A DNA stretch of 64,000 nt from Purshia tridentata (taxonomy: Eukaryota > Streptophyta > Magnoliopsida > Rosales > Rosaceae): assembly GCA_003254885.1 (NCBI GenBank), contig QANT01003481.1, positions 50,179 through 114,178 of the forward strand, read 5' to 3'. Below are positions 38,571 through 49,101 of the stretch, piece after piece; position 1 is the first letter of the stretch; every line of letters starts with the position of its first letter. Under the pieces are notes generated by a model. That model saw only the letters and a program-made list of their open reading frames with translations, was not told where the DNA came from and searched no databases. Both the position numbers and the translations under genes were made by a program.

Positions 38571-39574
38571 AAAACTGTAATTAGATAGCCCAATTAAAAA
38601 GACAGTGGAATTATCTACTTTGCACCCTTATCAACTGTCCCCAAATCAGAAAAATAAAAATTACACTAAAGTATAGTGGAAGTGAATAAATAAGTAAACA
38701 TAATTTTCTATATTGAAAAAAGGACAAAGGAAATTAAAAAGAATGGTAATGAATTGATTTACCAGATGGTACCTGTACCAGCTAAATAAGAGGAAAGATA
38801 CATGGGAATTCCCTCAAGTCAACCTCCACACTTACTTCGAAGCTTCTTCCCAGTGGATGAAAACCATCAATGATTAATCTTCGTACACCCAAAACTTTAA
38901 TAAATAAATGTTATGCAACAAAATTAAAGTAAATAACTGCAAGTGAATCCACAATCATCATATCATATGATCTATTTAATTAGCACTTATGTATGTATTA
39001 CCTTCCTCACCAATTTAGTAACAATATAACTTTTTATGCTATATTTATGAATCACATTGAAATCTATTTACGAATAATGTTAAAAGAATCCTATATTTAT
39101 TTTAAAAATTAATAATACGACTCATCAATTTGTTATAATTATAGAAAAACCATATAAATACATCCATGGAAACAAAAATTAAAACAAAGTTGCATTAATT
39201 GGCCAAAAATATGTCACCCACCCGCAAGAGATGGATATACATTGAGGATCTCAATTCCTAAACATGTAATAAGGGTCCACGCTTTAATTATTTATGAATT
39301 ATAGTGTATTAAAATTTGTAATTGATACTGGCTAGCTAGTAACATGTGTAGGTCAACTCTTGAATTTATTTATGTTTTCATGAGCCTCGTACACTAAAAT
39401 TTTTTTCAGGTTTTATTATCAGAAATGGGTTTTGTAATTGTACATATGAGACCTCCTTGATAAGAAATTAAAAGAAATTATCACATTGTCACATTTGTTT
39501 GGATTTTTCTTTTAAATGAAATTAAAAAGCTTCATCCCATCTTGATATATATATCTTTATTTACATATATAACA

Positions 39575-39680
39575 AAAGTTGGCTTAATTGGTCGAAGAAT
39601 AAAAACTTTTCTCTATACACCTGAGTTTAAACTCTTCCCTTCCTATAAAGTTCTCATATGTATTAGACACTTCTCATTTA
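39575..39680 (+). repeat. tRNA-derived SINE-like fragment
   Basis: Box A-like TGGCTTAATTGG (39580-39591) and box B-like GAGTTTAAACTC (39623-39634) are spaced as in RNA polymerase III internal promoters. The layout and intervening sequence resemble the piece at 48045-48150. It does not fold as an intact tRNA, so it is read as a SINE remnant. Confidence 0.4.
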
Positions 39681-40412
39681 ATGCGTGACTAATATCTAAC
39701 ACTTTTCTTTATATTGAATTTCTATTTTAGGTTATTAAACACTAAACAATTATTAAAAAATAAATACAAATTTTAAAAGAAATAGTGTTGAAATAGTACG
39801 TATAAACTATTTTAACATTGTTATTTTCAATGAAGATAATAAAAGCACTAGTTCGAAAGTAGGAATTAATTCAGACTACTTTGAATGGTAGCATGAAGAG
39901 AGAGATGTAGACATAAGTGAGGGGCTCATAGGCTTATAGCACATATAAATTCAAACAAAAAACAAAAATGAGGAATGGACAAGGAATGGCATAGAAGAAG
40001 GAAAATACTTGGGTGCATTGCCCATTTATTCTCAACAAAAATTGTCGGCAATGTAAGTTTAAGATTAGATTCATTTATTTTTAAAAACATTTATTAAAAA
40101 TTATAAAAATCAATTCAATCAAAGATCATTTAATTATGTAAATATTATCAAATTAATTTTGTATTTAAAAAGTAATTATTTGATAAAATTTTCTATTTAT
40201 TTTAATAGATTATAATTACATAATTAAATATTTTTTTCAAAAATAATCTTTAATAAATCATCTGAACAGTGAACACCTGAACTTGTGACAATTTTGAGGA
40301 AAAAGGTGAATACACCCAAAGCATTGGCCGTAAAAGAATGTGAAACCAAGACTAACAAAATAGATTGAGACGTCTGTTTCTATTTTTATTATCCTATCTC
40401 TCTGACGCCACC

Positions 40413-40430
40413 CCTCTCTCTCTCTCTCTC
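40413..40430. repeat. (CT)n microsatellite
   Basis: A perfect CT dinucleotide run in intergenic DNA, with no neighbouring gene that it could serve as a leader element. Confidence 0.85.
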
Positions 40431-41100
40431 ACTGGCCCATCTCATCTCATAGCTGCTGCCAGCTACCCTGCTATTACTTCACCAAGGTACCACCGACAAC
40501 TTTTCCAGCTTTTTTTTTACTTTATTTTATTTTTTTGAATTATATAAATACACAACAATATTGTCCAATAAAAAATTCTACGATTCAGAGCTAAAGTATG
40601 TTATGACTTGTGACTTATTATGAGGATGATTCTTAAAGACGGGTTCACATTTTTATTCTTAGTGTATAAATCAGGATTTTGATCATATACAAAAGCTGGA
40701 TGCGGTGGATTTAATGCGGAAAACTCATCATAGTCACACAATTTTATAAACAATATGATATTATGTGGTTGTGGTGGATTTTTCACATCCAATCTACATT
40801 CTATTTTCGTGAAAAAGCCACACTTGTATAAATCATTTTTTTATATGACATGCCGTAATTGCATGTATATATTCTCATAATAATAATAACCTGTGTTGTG
40901 CATTAGATGATTGCAAAGTAATGGAAAACTCACGAAGGCATAAGTATTCAATTTTATTTTCTTGAAAATACATTCAAATTTAAGACCTTGCAGTCAATGA
41001 GAAGGAAAACTAAGATTTTGCACAAGAGGAGTACAAGGCCGTACGGTGCACCACTTCACTCTGGGAAAGTACGTCTCTCCTTTTCCTTATTTTTGCTGTC

Positions 41101-41120
41101 CATTCATTCATTCATTCATT
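41101..41120. repeat. (CATT)n microsatellite
   Basis: Five consecutive CATT units in intergenic DNA. Confidence 0.9.
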
Positions 41121-42849
41121 TGATACGTACATATCTGACCCTAAGAAAGAGGCTTTTATTTTAATCCACCCTGGATTTTTCTACACGTCAGCCTTATACT
41201 AATGGAAAATGTTACAACCCCATATGGGAAACTATACATTTAATTATTTAAATTAATTAAATATGCTTGGAAAATTGAAATTAAATTAGTAAGGTTTTTG
41301 GCATTAGTCAGAGAGGCACCTCGAATCACGTGACATGGCAGAAAAGAAAATGGTGATCCCGAAGTAACGCATCATTGCATATTTGCATGTGCATTCTCAT
41401 GTGCTCATTAAACGTGATCATCCATTAATAATCCTATTTTAAATTTTTAATTAAAAATCCATTCATTCAGCTCATCAGCTGATTATTCTCAAGCTTTTTG
41501 CCCGCAGATGTGATTCTGATTCTCTGAAATACCAAGTGAAATATCAAATATGCCCAAGGAAAAAAAAAAAAAAACGTTAGTATATTAATTGGGCTTTGTC
41601 GGTGGATATGGGCTGTGGGCCAGGCTTTGTGTTCATCACATGGACTCTGCGTAGGTGATTGGAGACACTTGTCTTGCCAAACGACTCCTTTGCTTGCAAA
41701 TGGACTTGCATCTTCGTACGTGTTCTATTTTTATTGGTCGTAATTTCTGAAATGAAACATGGTCACGTTGCCATTAGATAGTATTGGGATATGTTTATGA
41801 GAAATGCTATCTACACTCCTTATTTTCTCTTTGCACTCCAAGCTTTTATAATTTTCTTAGACTAGCATTGATGAAAGTGCATGAAGTACCAATTTTAATA
41901 GAAAATTTTATGGGCGTGGACGCAACATATTATGCGGATACATTTTTTTACCTTTATTTATATAGATTTAATTTTTATCACAAAATATAGATTCTTCACT
42001 TTTAAATCTGTCGGTGAGCTAAGTAAATTGTGTATGGACTATATATATATAAATGTTCTCAATCACATAATGTGAATTATGTTTGATTAGAAAAAGCAAG
42101 TCACATATAACAAGTATTTTCATATGGTTTTGGGGGGTGAGACTTAGAAGGGCACATGACTTGGTGAGTAGTCCGTACAATAATTAGTGAGGCATGCAGT
42201 GCATGCATGACATGCACGTACGCCCATATGTGAACTCACATGCCTAGCTTGGGGTTTATATTATATATATGTAGAGATGATCAGAAACTCGCATTCATGA
42301 TGATTCTGTGCTCGTGAATTTCAGAAGCCTAGAATCAAATGATGTTCAACACAATTCTCAAAATATTAGCAAAAAAGATTTTGTTGACCGAATCATTCAA
42401 TAAGAAAATGATGAAAATGTGGACAAAAGGGGCCCTCGGCTAGAGACAAAACCTATACTTTGTGGGCCGAATGACAAAGAAGCCTCTAGTCCTCCTTTGG
42501 GGGTTGTTTAGCTATGATACTTGAACTTTGAACTTTGGGGGTTTATGAACTTTAATTTGTATTAGTGGGGTAGACTATTTCGACCACCTTGAATTACTAA
42601 ATTGATCACCTTTGTGCATTCGATAATAGTCTATCGAAATATTTGTATTATTTCAGTAGACGATTGTCGAATGGTACAAATTATATTAAGGGGTCAATAG
42701 TTCAAATGACCAAAGAGTGGTTAACTTAGTTATTCATAATGGTCGGAATAGCAGAGACCTTTGTATTATTGTGATACTTAAAACTTTCATTTTGTGCCAA
42801 ATGGTACATGTCCTTTTTTCTTCTCTTTCTGCAATGAAGCCCGTTACGC

Positions 42850-43091
42850 ATACGGCCCACCCAATTCCCAACTTCATTTCCATCAATGTGGGTCTCATCA
42901 TGGGCCCTTATATAGGGCCGAAGCCCAACTACGATAAATGACCCGTAAGTGCCACAATTATCTCCAACCCCTTCGTCAAGTTTCAACCGCCAATTTCTCA
43001 GTTCACAAAAAAATCAACTACCAGCCACAGCCATGAACTCCAAACCTCAAACCTTCAAGTCCAAGCCACTCGCCACTCACCAAAACCCCAA
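42850..43091 (+). promoter_or_regulatory. PAP11 promoter and leader
   Basis: TATATA at 42909-42914 is closely preceded by TGGGCC (42901-42906) and by a GGCCCA (about 42854), giving a TATA box plus site II-like motifs. A start site about 30 bp beyond the TATA would make a leader of roughly 150 nt. That leader would include an upstream ATG at 43033 that is out of frame with the PAP11 start. Confidence 0.5.
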
Positions 43092-44355
43092 ATGGCGACG
43101 TGTCTCGCCTTCAACACCATTCCCTTCAAACCCCACTTCACCTGTACCGCTAAAGTCACCTGCTCCTTCGTCACCGCCCAATCACAGCTCGCCAAGCAAG
43201 ACCTCCTCAGCCTCATCTCCGACCAGGACCGAGGCCTCAAGACCCAGAACGACCCGGAAAAGCGAGCCTCGATCGTCAAGGCCATCGACGCCTTGGCCGC
43301 TCTGGGCAGAGATAGCGTCACCACCAGTAGCTCACTCTCGGCCACGTGGCGGCTGCTCTGGACCACCGAGAAGGAGCAGCTCTTCATCGTCCAGAACGCG
43401 TCCTTGTTCGGAACCAAAGCGGGCGACGTTTTGCAGGTCATCGATGTCGGCAAAGAGGTCCTCAACAATGTCATCACTTTTCCTCCAGATGGGGTCTTCT
43501 TCGTTCGCTCCGATATCGATGTTGCTTCAAAGCAGAGAGTAAATTTTAGGTATTGATAATTTCATATTGAAGTTTAATTTCACAGGGGCACCAGTTTTGG
43601 GTCTCTTCGTAATTTGAATTTCAATGTATATATGTAATTGTGAACAAACAAACAAATTTGAAAACTTGGTATTAAAGAAAAACTATTTGAAAATTTGGGA
43701 ATATTTTTTTTTTTTTCTCTGTATCAATATTTATTTATTTATTTTCCTTGTTTGGGTTTTAATGAATGATGCTGGTTGTGTTAGATTTACAAGTGCGGTT
43801 CTACGAGGGAAACAATGGGAGATTCCGTTGCCACCGTTCGGGCAGGGTTGGTGAGTGCTTTGTTTTGTGATATTAATCAATAACAAGTGATTGATTAATG
43901 TCTTTGGTATCTGTAAAGCCATTGGATTCTTCTGTGTATATGTAGTACGTTGTTATCAACTTTAGAGAAAATGGAAGGGCCATTGATAGACAAACTGGTT
44001 TTGAGATGTATTCTCTTATTTTGCATTACTGACTTTCATCTTTGTATTTTTAATATAAATCTTGTTCGTCACTTTTGATTATGTTGTCTCCCTCTAGAAA
44101 ACAAACATGCATACAATTGAGCATATCCACATGCCTGATCATCTGCATGCATCCTCTTGTTTCTGTATAACGATATACTGATATTAGGGTAGGTGATCCT
44201 TTGTTTTGACTTCTGTGTTTGAATTTATATGGTAAGGGAATCTTTTTATCTATAGGTTTGAGTCTGTGTACCTTGATGAAGAGATTCGAGTTGCGAAGGA
44301 CATCAGAGGAGACTATTTGGTTGTCGACCGTGCTCCATATACTTGGACAGACTGA
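43092..44355 (+). CDS. PAP11: Plastid-lipid-associated protein / fibrillin (PAP11-like), 3 exons
   Basis: Exons 43092-43549, 43785-43850, 44256-44355; 624 nt, 207 aa, GT-AG introns. The first ~30 residues are rich in Ser/Thr/Phe and basic residues with almost no acidic ones, as expected of a chloroplast transit peptide. The fibrillin (PAP) domain follows: SDQDRGLKT, an Ala/Leu helix, TWRLLWTTEKEQLFI, GDVLQVIDV, NNVITFPPDGVFFVRSDID, then exon 2 LRGKQWEIPLPPFGQGW and exon 3 ending DYLVVDRAPYTWTD. Fibrillins are lipocalin-like proteins of plastoglobules and thylakoids that bind hydrophobic isoprenoids and lipids. The length matches the short PAP11 type. The start has a strong context (A at -3, G at +4). 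A competing upstream ATG (43033) and a decayed exon 3 copy downstream are noted separately. Confidence 0.9.
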
Positions 44356-44737
44356 CGAGGATAAAGTTTTCCACTGGCTTCGTTGTTGCTATTAGTGGGA
44401 CGTTATGTGAGTTCACTCATTCAAAAGCCAGTTATTTGTTGATCTCTGAATGTTACTGCTTTCTCATAATATTCCAGATTTATTTGCATAATTTTGGTTT
44501 GTTACTTGCAAAATTCGAAGATGTTTTGAAAAAAAAATCACTTTCTGGTGTGTCCTGCCCTTTAAACATATCTTTTACTTTCATTTTGCTCATGATGTTT
44601 GTTGAATATCATATAACATGTTTGACACTGGCATTCTCTACCCTTGGTTCGACTACTATCCTTTGTGGTTTTTATTTATTTTGCACAACTAATTTCTTTT
44701 TAACAAAATGATAGGAAAATAAACCCGAATTTCTGTG

Positions 44738-44850
44738 CCTTTGAACCTGTATTATGTAGATGAAATTTCTTAAGAGTTGCGAAGGACATTATGGAGATTA
44801 CTTAGTTGTTGATTAGGGCTCCTTGTAGTTGGAAAGAGTGAGGTGAAAAG
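44738..44850 (+). pseudogene. Decayed duplicate of PAP11 exon 3
   Basis: The stretch aligns with PAP11 exon 3 (44256-44355): TTTGAACCTGTATTATG matches TTTGAGTCTGTGTACCT, then GAGTTGCGAAGGACAT is identical, followed by GGAGATTACTTAGTTGTTG and a diverged tail ending GTGAGG. In the exon 3 frame there are stop codons (TGA soon after the start, TAG after GTTGTTGAT), and the intron 2 acceptor is missing. It is a non-functional local duplication about 480 bp from the parent. Confidence 0.8.
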
Positions 44851-45535
44851 GCTTGGTACTTTACCAAGCCTCCAAATTCAAATATGTTTATTCTAAATCC
44901 AAAGTAGGGTGTTCATGTAACTTAAGTTTGTTAAGTGCTTTAAAGTAGTCCTTTTTATTGGGTCAGTTGACCTCTCCCTTGGTAATTTGTATTTATCCAT
45001 AATGTTGATCCTTTACTATTTTGTTATGAACACAGACTTTTGTGAGAGTGGTTGAATTTGGAGGCTAAGATAATCTTGTTTAACATTCCACCTGATCAGT
45101 AGTCACTCCCCCCCACCCAAGTAAAGAGTGAAAGAGAAGAGATGATGTAAGCACAAGAGCAAGATCAGGAAAACACTATAAAAAGGTGATTAAGCATTAA
45201 TTAATAGCTACGCGTGCAACTGCAAGTACTGATTCTCATGGCTTTGGATCATCGCTTCTCCCTTGTGGTTCTGGATTTCCCGAATCTTCTTTTTATAATT
45301 ATATTTTGCGAGGTTGTGAATTTGTGACATGACAACAAGAGGATAACTCCTTTTGAAACTTATAATATTTGTGAATTGTTATATATTGGTCGTGTTGCGG
45401 CTCCAAAGCATAAGTTATTGGATTCCATTGGGTCAGCGGAGTTTTTGAAATTAGCTCGAGTGGTGAGAAAGAGCATACGAGAATGAGTTGACTCAATTTG
45501 AGAGAGTGCGGACATGGTGAAATTCATATATAAAA
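44851..45535. other. Intergenic region downstream of PAP11
   Basis: Non-coding, moderately AT-rich; no gene, promoter or repeat recognised. Confidence 0.45.
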
Positions 45536-45539
45536 TTTA

Positions 45540-45605
45540 GTGAAGTTTCTAGTTTTAGTGGTGAGAGACCTATGACATGAGTTTGATTCCTATCTTAACT
45601 AAAAA
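45540..45605 (+). repeat. tRNA-derived SINE-like fragment
   Basis: Box A-like TAGTTTTAGTGG (45550-45561) and box B-like GAGTTTGATTCC (45579-45590), followed by an A-rich run. This is compatible with a truncated tRNA-derived SINE; an intact cloverleaf was not found. Confidence 0.35.
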
Positions 45606-45879
45606 AATACAACAATTCCAAAATAATCGATTCAAGTCTGAACCTCAAAAAGATGGAAAAAAAAGATCTGAAAAATTGCCAAAAAAGATGAAAAATAAAA
45701 AGACAAGGCTGCTTAGAATTGAAACTATCCGGGCCACAAAGATGCCCCTCCACTCTTAAGTTTACAATTGTTTTTTTGCTGAAATGTGCATTTTAACTAA
45801 ATAATTGTTCATGTAATGTACTATTTTAATAGAAGTCCACATAAATGGGCCCACCTCTATTAAAAAGATAGTACACCAT

Positions 45880-46199
45880 ATGGTTAGTTAAAATGGTCCA
45901 ATTAATTTTATTTTGGTTAAGAAAATTATTTTGATCTCACCACTGGTGAGCAAAATAGCATTTTCTAGTTAAATAACATATATAGTTAGGGTTGGGGTTG
46001 GTATGGTTATTGAATTGCCGATCCCATACCGATCATCGTATGGTTAGTTAAAATGGTCCAATTAGTTTTATTTTGGTTAAGAAAATTATTTTGATCTCAC
46101 CACTGGCGAGCAAAATAGCATTCTTTGGTTAAATAACATATATAGTTAGGGTTGGGGTTGGTACGGTTATTGAACCGCCGATCCCATACCAACCACCGA
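45880..46199. repeat. Tandem duplication, two 160-bp units
   Basis: Units 45880-46039 and 46040-46199 are about 90% or more identical, sharing ATGGTTAGTTAAAATGGTCC, GATCTCACCACTGG and GGGTTGGGGTTGGTA blocks at an exact 160-bp spacing. Substitutions are scattered (for example CTGGTGAG versus CTGGCGAG). No coding content. Confidence 0.92.
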
Positions 46200-46565
46200 C
46201 CAACTAGTCATGTATGGCCAGTTTGGGCACTACTACTGTTACCGACAAGGTCGATTATGGTCTTTATTGGGTGGTTTGGTCGGTATTAGTGGCTATGTGA
46301 CTTCACCCTCTTTCTCTACAACTCCAACTCCGACCAATCACCTAAATGCTGCAACTTCAACTCCAGCCTCTACAAGGCGCGTGTTCGACCACTCAACCCA
46401 AGAGCTTTGCCCGTGAGACACCACCTCTCGCAACTCACCTCACTTGCGGCCAAACGCTACCGTTACACCTACTCCCCAGAGCTTCACCGCTGCCAAGCCC
46501 AAGCTCACCGTTCACCTTCGAAATGCTTGCAAGGAAAAGAGAAGAAGAAGAGAAACCATAGAAGA
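46200..46565. other. GC-richer, Pro/Thr/Ser-codon-like stretch without a recognised gene
   Basis: Base composition is more balanced than the surroundings and two short plus-strand frames overlap (46210-46416 and 46346-46561), neither with a known domain. The preceding GTTGG..ACCGCCGATCCCATACC palindrome-like text resembles transposon interiors. I read it as possible transposon or decayed gene sequence. Confidence 0.3.
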
Positions 46566-47028
46566 GGATGAGAAGGCTTAATTGCGTCCGTTTCATTAAA
46601 AAGTTAAAATAGTTAAAAATTTAGGCTTAATTGCAGCCAAATGTGAACTACAATAGTATGATCATAGGTTTTCACACTATAACAACGAAATTAAAAATAT
46701 TAGCAAATTAAATGGACCAAAGGTGTCATTGATCTATATTTTCCTCCGATCAAATATGTTGGCTGATTTTTCTTTTTTCTTTCTTTTGAGAAGAAATTAT
46801 GGTTAAACACTTAAACATATATGAATTGTTGCAGTAGTTGGAGTATTCCATTTGGAATAACCACAAAATCACTCCAAGTTTGGATCCCTCTCCCACCTTT
46901 TTGTAAATAATAAAAACCTTATGTGGATTGTTTGTCTTCTTTCATGTGGAATAGACTGGATTGTTGGGAATTCTAACAAGTAGTACACAAAATCTGGTCG
47001 TACCCAAGCCTTACCTAATCCAAATCTG

Positions 47029-47088
47029 GTGAGCCCCACGATTTGGTGTGAATCACATGTGAGCCCCAGGATTGGGTGTGAATCACAT
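47029..47088. repeat. Tandem repeat, two 30-bp units
   Basis: Two adjacent 30-bp units, each GTGAGCCCCA..GGTGTGAATCACAT, differ at two or three bases. Intergenic. Confidence 0.9.
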
Positions 47089-47350
47089 GTAAGTGGGCCA
47101 TGGGCCCAAATTGATCATGAAATTACATAATATAAACAACAGTCAGGTCAAAATCTGATGGTATACGCATGCATGGACCATACTACTTCACACTACTAGT
47201 ACTACTATTAGCAAGAAACTCATTATAGTATTTTGGCTGGTACGGTAATTTTTTTTTTAATTTGTATTTTGTTCTGATTGTTATTCCCACCAATACTTTC
47301 TTTACAGTGGGATGTGTTTTTAATTTTTTAATATCATCATTTATTAGGTT

Positions 47351-47622
47351 ATTTTATAATAATTGTTTTGTTGAATAAAAAATATGTTTTATAAAGTCTA
47401 TGACACCAAACTTTTCTAATTACTTTATAATAATAAAAATGTACGCTTATGGGTCCCACCCTTTTCCCCATAAATGGAAAATGGTAATTTTATAATAATT
47501 GTTTTGTTGAATAAAAAATATTTTTTATAAAGTCTATAACACCAAACTTTTCTCATTATTTTATAATAATAAAAATGTACGCTTATGGGTCCCACCCTTT
47601 TCCCCATAAATGGAAAATGGTG
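47351..47622. repeat. Tandem duplication, two 136-bp units
   Basis: Units 47351-47486 and 47487-47622 differ at only a handful of positions and include an identical block around GGGTCCCACCCTTTTCCCC. The high identity means a recent event. No coding content. Confidence 0.94.
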
Positions 47623-48044
47623 CTGGCTCTGTACAGAATCCGCCCCTTAAATTACATAGGCAAAAAGGGTAATGAGTGGATGAGAAAACTTATAACCGTA
47701 ATAATGTTATGTGATAGTATTAATTCACGTGTTATAATATAAGTAGATAAGGTATTTTATATTTTTAAATTATTATATCAATAAATATATAAATATTATA
47801 ATATGGATAGATTATTAACACTACATAACAGACTTAACAGTGTTACACAGCCACACTAAAAAATTACTCGAGAATTTGAGATTGATGATTATCTCCAAAA
47901 AAGCTTTCTTCTTACGGCTTTATATATTATATGTGCTTATATTTATTACTAGGTGTCTAGTACACGATAAGGATAATAAAACACAACAAATATACATATA
48001 TAAAAAGTTTATCATAATCGAAAGTACTCGAGAAAGTAAATTAG

Positions 48045-48150
48045 AGTTAGTCTAGTTGGTCAAAAACAAAAGCTTCCGCCTATATATCTGAGTTTGAACC
48101 CTCCCACACCCTCGTCCCTATAATAAAAAAGAAAAAAGGAAAAAAAAAGT
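48045..48150 (+). repeat. tRNA-derived SINE-like element with A-rich tail
   Basis: Box A-like TAGTCTAGTTGG (48048-48059) and box B-like GAGTTTGAACC (48090-48100), followed by CCCTCGTCCCTATAATAAA and an A-rich tail. The spacing matches the piece at 39575-39680, so both probably belong to one family. Confidence 0.5.
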
Positions 48151-48224
48151 AGTCGAGAAAGAATTACAGCTGAGATATTGGGATGAGATTGAGAAAGTTG
48201 CAGATGGATGATGGATGTGGAGCC

Positions 48225-48420
48225 CTTAAGAGGGCCATTTGGGCCTCCATGGATAGGGCCATCTTTCTTCTGATCCATGCATAATTGGTTCCCTCTTGGA
48301 ATAGACTCCATTTTCCACATGTCGGTTGTACTGATATGGCAGATCCACCAAAGAATCGAGTCTGGCTGTATTGCTCTCAAGCAAGTAATAGGGTTGCTTC
48401 AACTTCAGGCTATATATGTA
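48225..48420 (-). pseudogene. Coding-like fragment of unknown identity
   Basis: A minus-strand frame ending at a stop near 48226 encodes text such as LPYQYNRHVENGVYSK and ERWPYPWRPKWPS, with a balanced amino-acid mix and higher GC than the flanks. A possible intron acceptor (TATATAG) lies just upstream at about 48413. I do not recognise the family, and no initiating exon was found. It may be a gene fragment or a last exon. Confidence 0.3.
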
Positions 48421-48679
48421 AATGAGTTTGGACATTTCTCTTTTAAAGAGTAATGTTATGACATATATCCTCATTTCTAAAACTGTAGGTTATGATATAT
48501 ATATATCCTCATTTGTGTTCATTTCATGGAGTAATTTTTTCATGTAATATAACACCATAGAATGTTGATGTGATTGTTTAACATGTATACAATGAGTAAT
48601 ATCTAAAACCATAAACTTTAAACTCTTACCCTAATCATTATAATTTGAGTAAATGTGTAACACCGTTACACCACATTAA

Positions 48680-49098
48680 GGACCAGTTTGATGGTGCTTT
48701 TAGAATTGTCAAAAGTGCTTTCAGATTAATAAAAACGTTTTTGTTAGCATTTGAAAAAAAATGTATATAAGTGCTTTTGGGTTGTAAAAACGTTTTTAAG
48801 AGGTTTTTTAAGAAGCACCTAACACGTGCTTTCATCAAGAAGCACTTCAAGTGCTTTTGCATAAACCACTTAAAATTTCAGATTAATAAAAACGTTTTTG
48901 TTAGCATTTGAAAAAAAATGTATATAAGTGCTTTTGGGTTGTAAAAGCGTTTTTAAGAGGTTTTTTAAGAAGCACCTGACACGTGCTTTCATCAAGAAGC
49001 ACTTCAAGTGCTTTTGCATAAACCACTTAAAATTTTTATAAAAATTTGTATGTACTTCTTTGTAGAAGCGCTTCTAAAAAGCAGTGCCAAACAGGTCC
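48680..49098. repeat. MITE with TAA target duplication and internal tandem duplication
   Basis: TAA direct repeats (48677-48679 and 49099-49101) flank inverted ends GGACCAGTTTG and CAAACAGGTCC. Inside, a 157-bp block is tandemly doubled (48719-48875 and 48876-49032) with about two differences. The interior is rich in AAGTGCTT/AAGCACTT inverted motifs. TWA duplications suggest PIF/Harbinger affinity. No coding capacity. Confidence 0.87.
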
Positions 49099-49101
49099 TA
49101 A

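Larger units (their letters stand above)
35300..42840. other. Gene-poor AT-rich region between GATA factor and PAP11
   Basis: No credible gene. Contents are listed separately where recognisable: an element with long inverted arms (about 36900-38570), a SINE-like piece (about 39575-39680), a CT microsatellite (40413-40430) and a CATT microsatellite (41101-41120). The rest is AT-rich sequence without visible coding structure. Confidence 0.55.

Noticed and set aside
43055-43477. 140-codon minus-strand frame opposite PAP11 exon 1
   Set aside because: Antisense shadow of a biased coding exon; no domain.
42949-43542. 197-codon plus-strand Pro/Ser-rich frame over PAP11 exon 1
   Set aside because: It is the shifted frame of a GC-rich coding exon; the fibrillin frame is unmistakable. 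Only its internal ATG at 43033 is kept as a possible upstream start.
43948-44030. Short open frame in PAP11 intron 2 reading YVVINFRENGRAIDRQTGF
   Set aside because: It has an AG before it and reads like protein, but no donor follows at a useful place. Joining exon 2 directly to exon 3 preserves the known fibrillin sequence and frame.
45540-45605. Possible functional tRNA gene
   Set aside because: Box A and B-like motifs are present, but no acceptor stem or cloverleaf could be paired; SINE remnant is the better reading.
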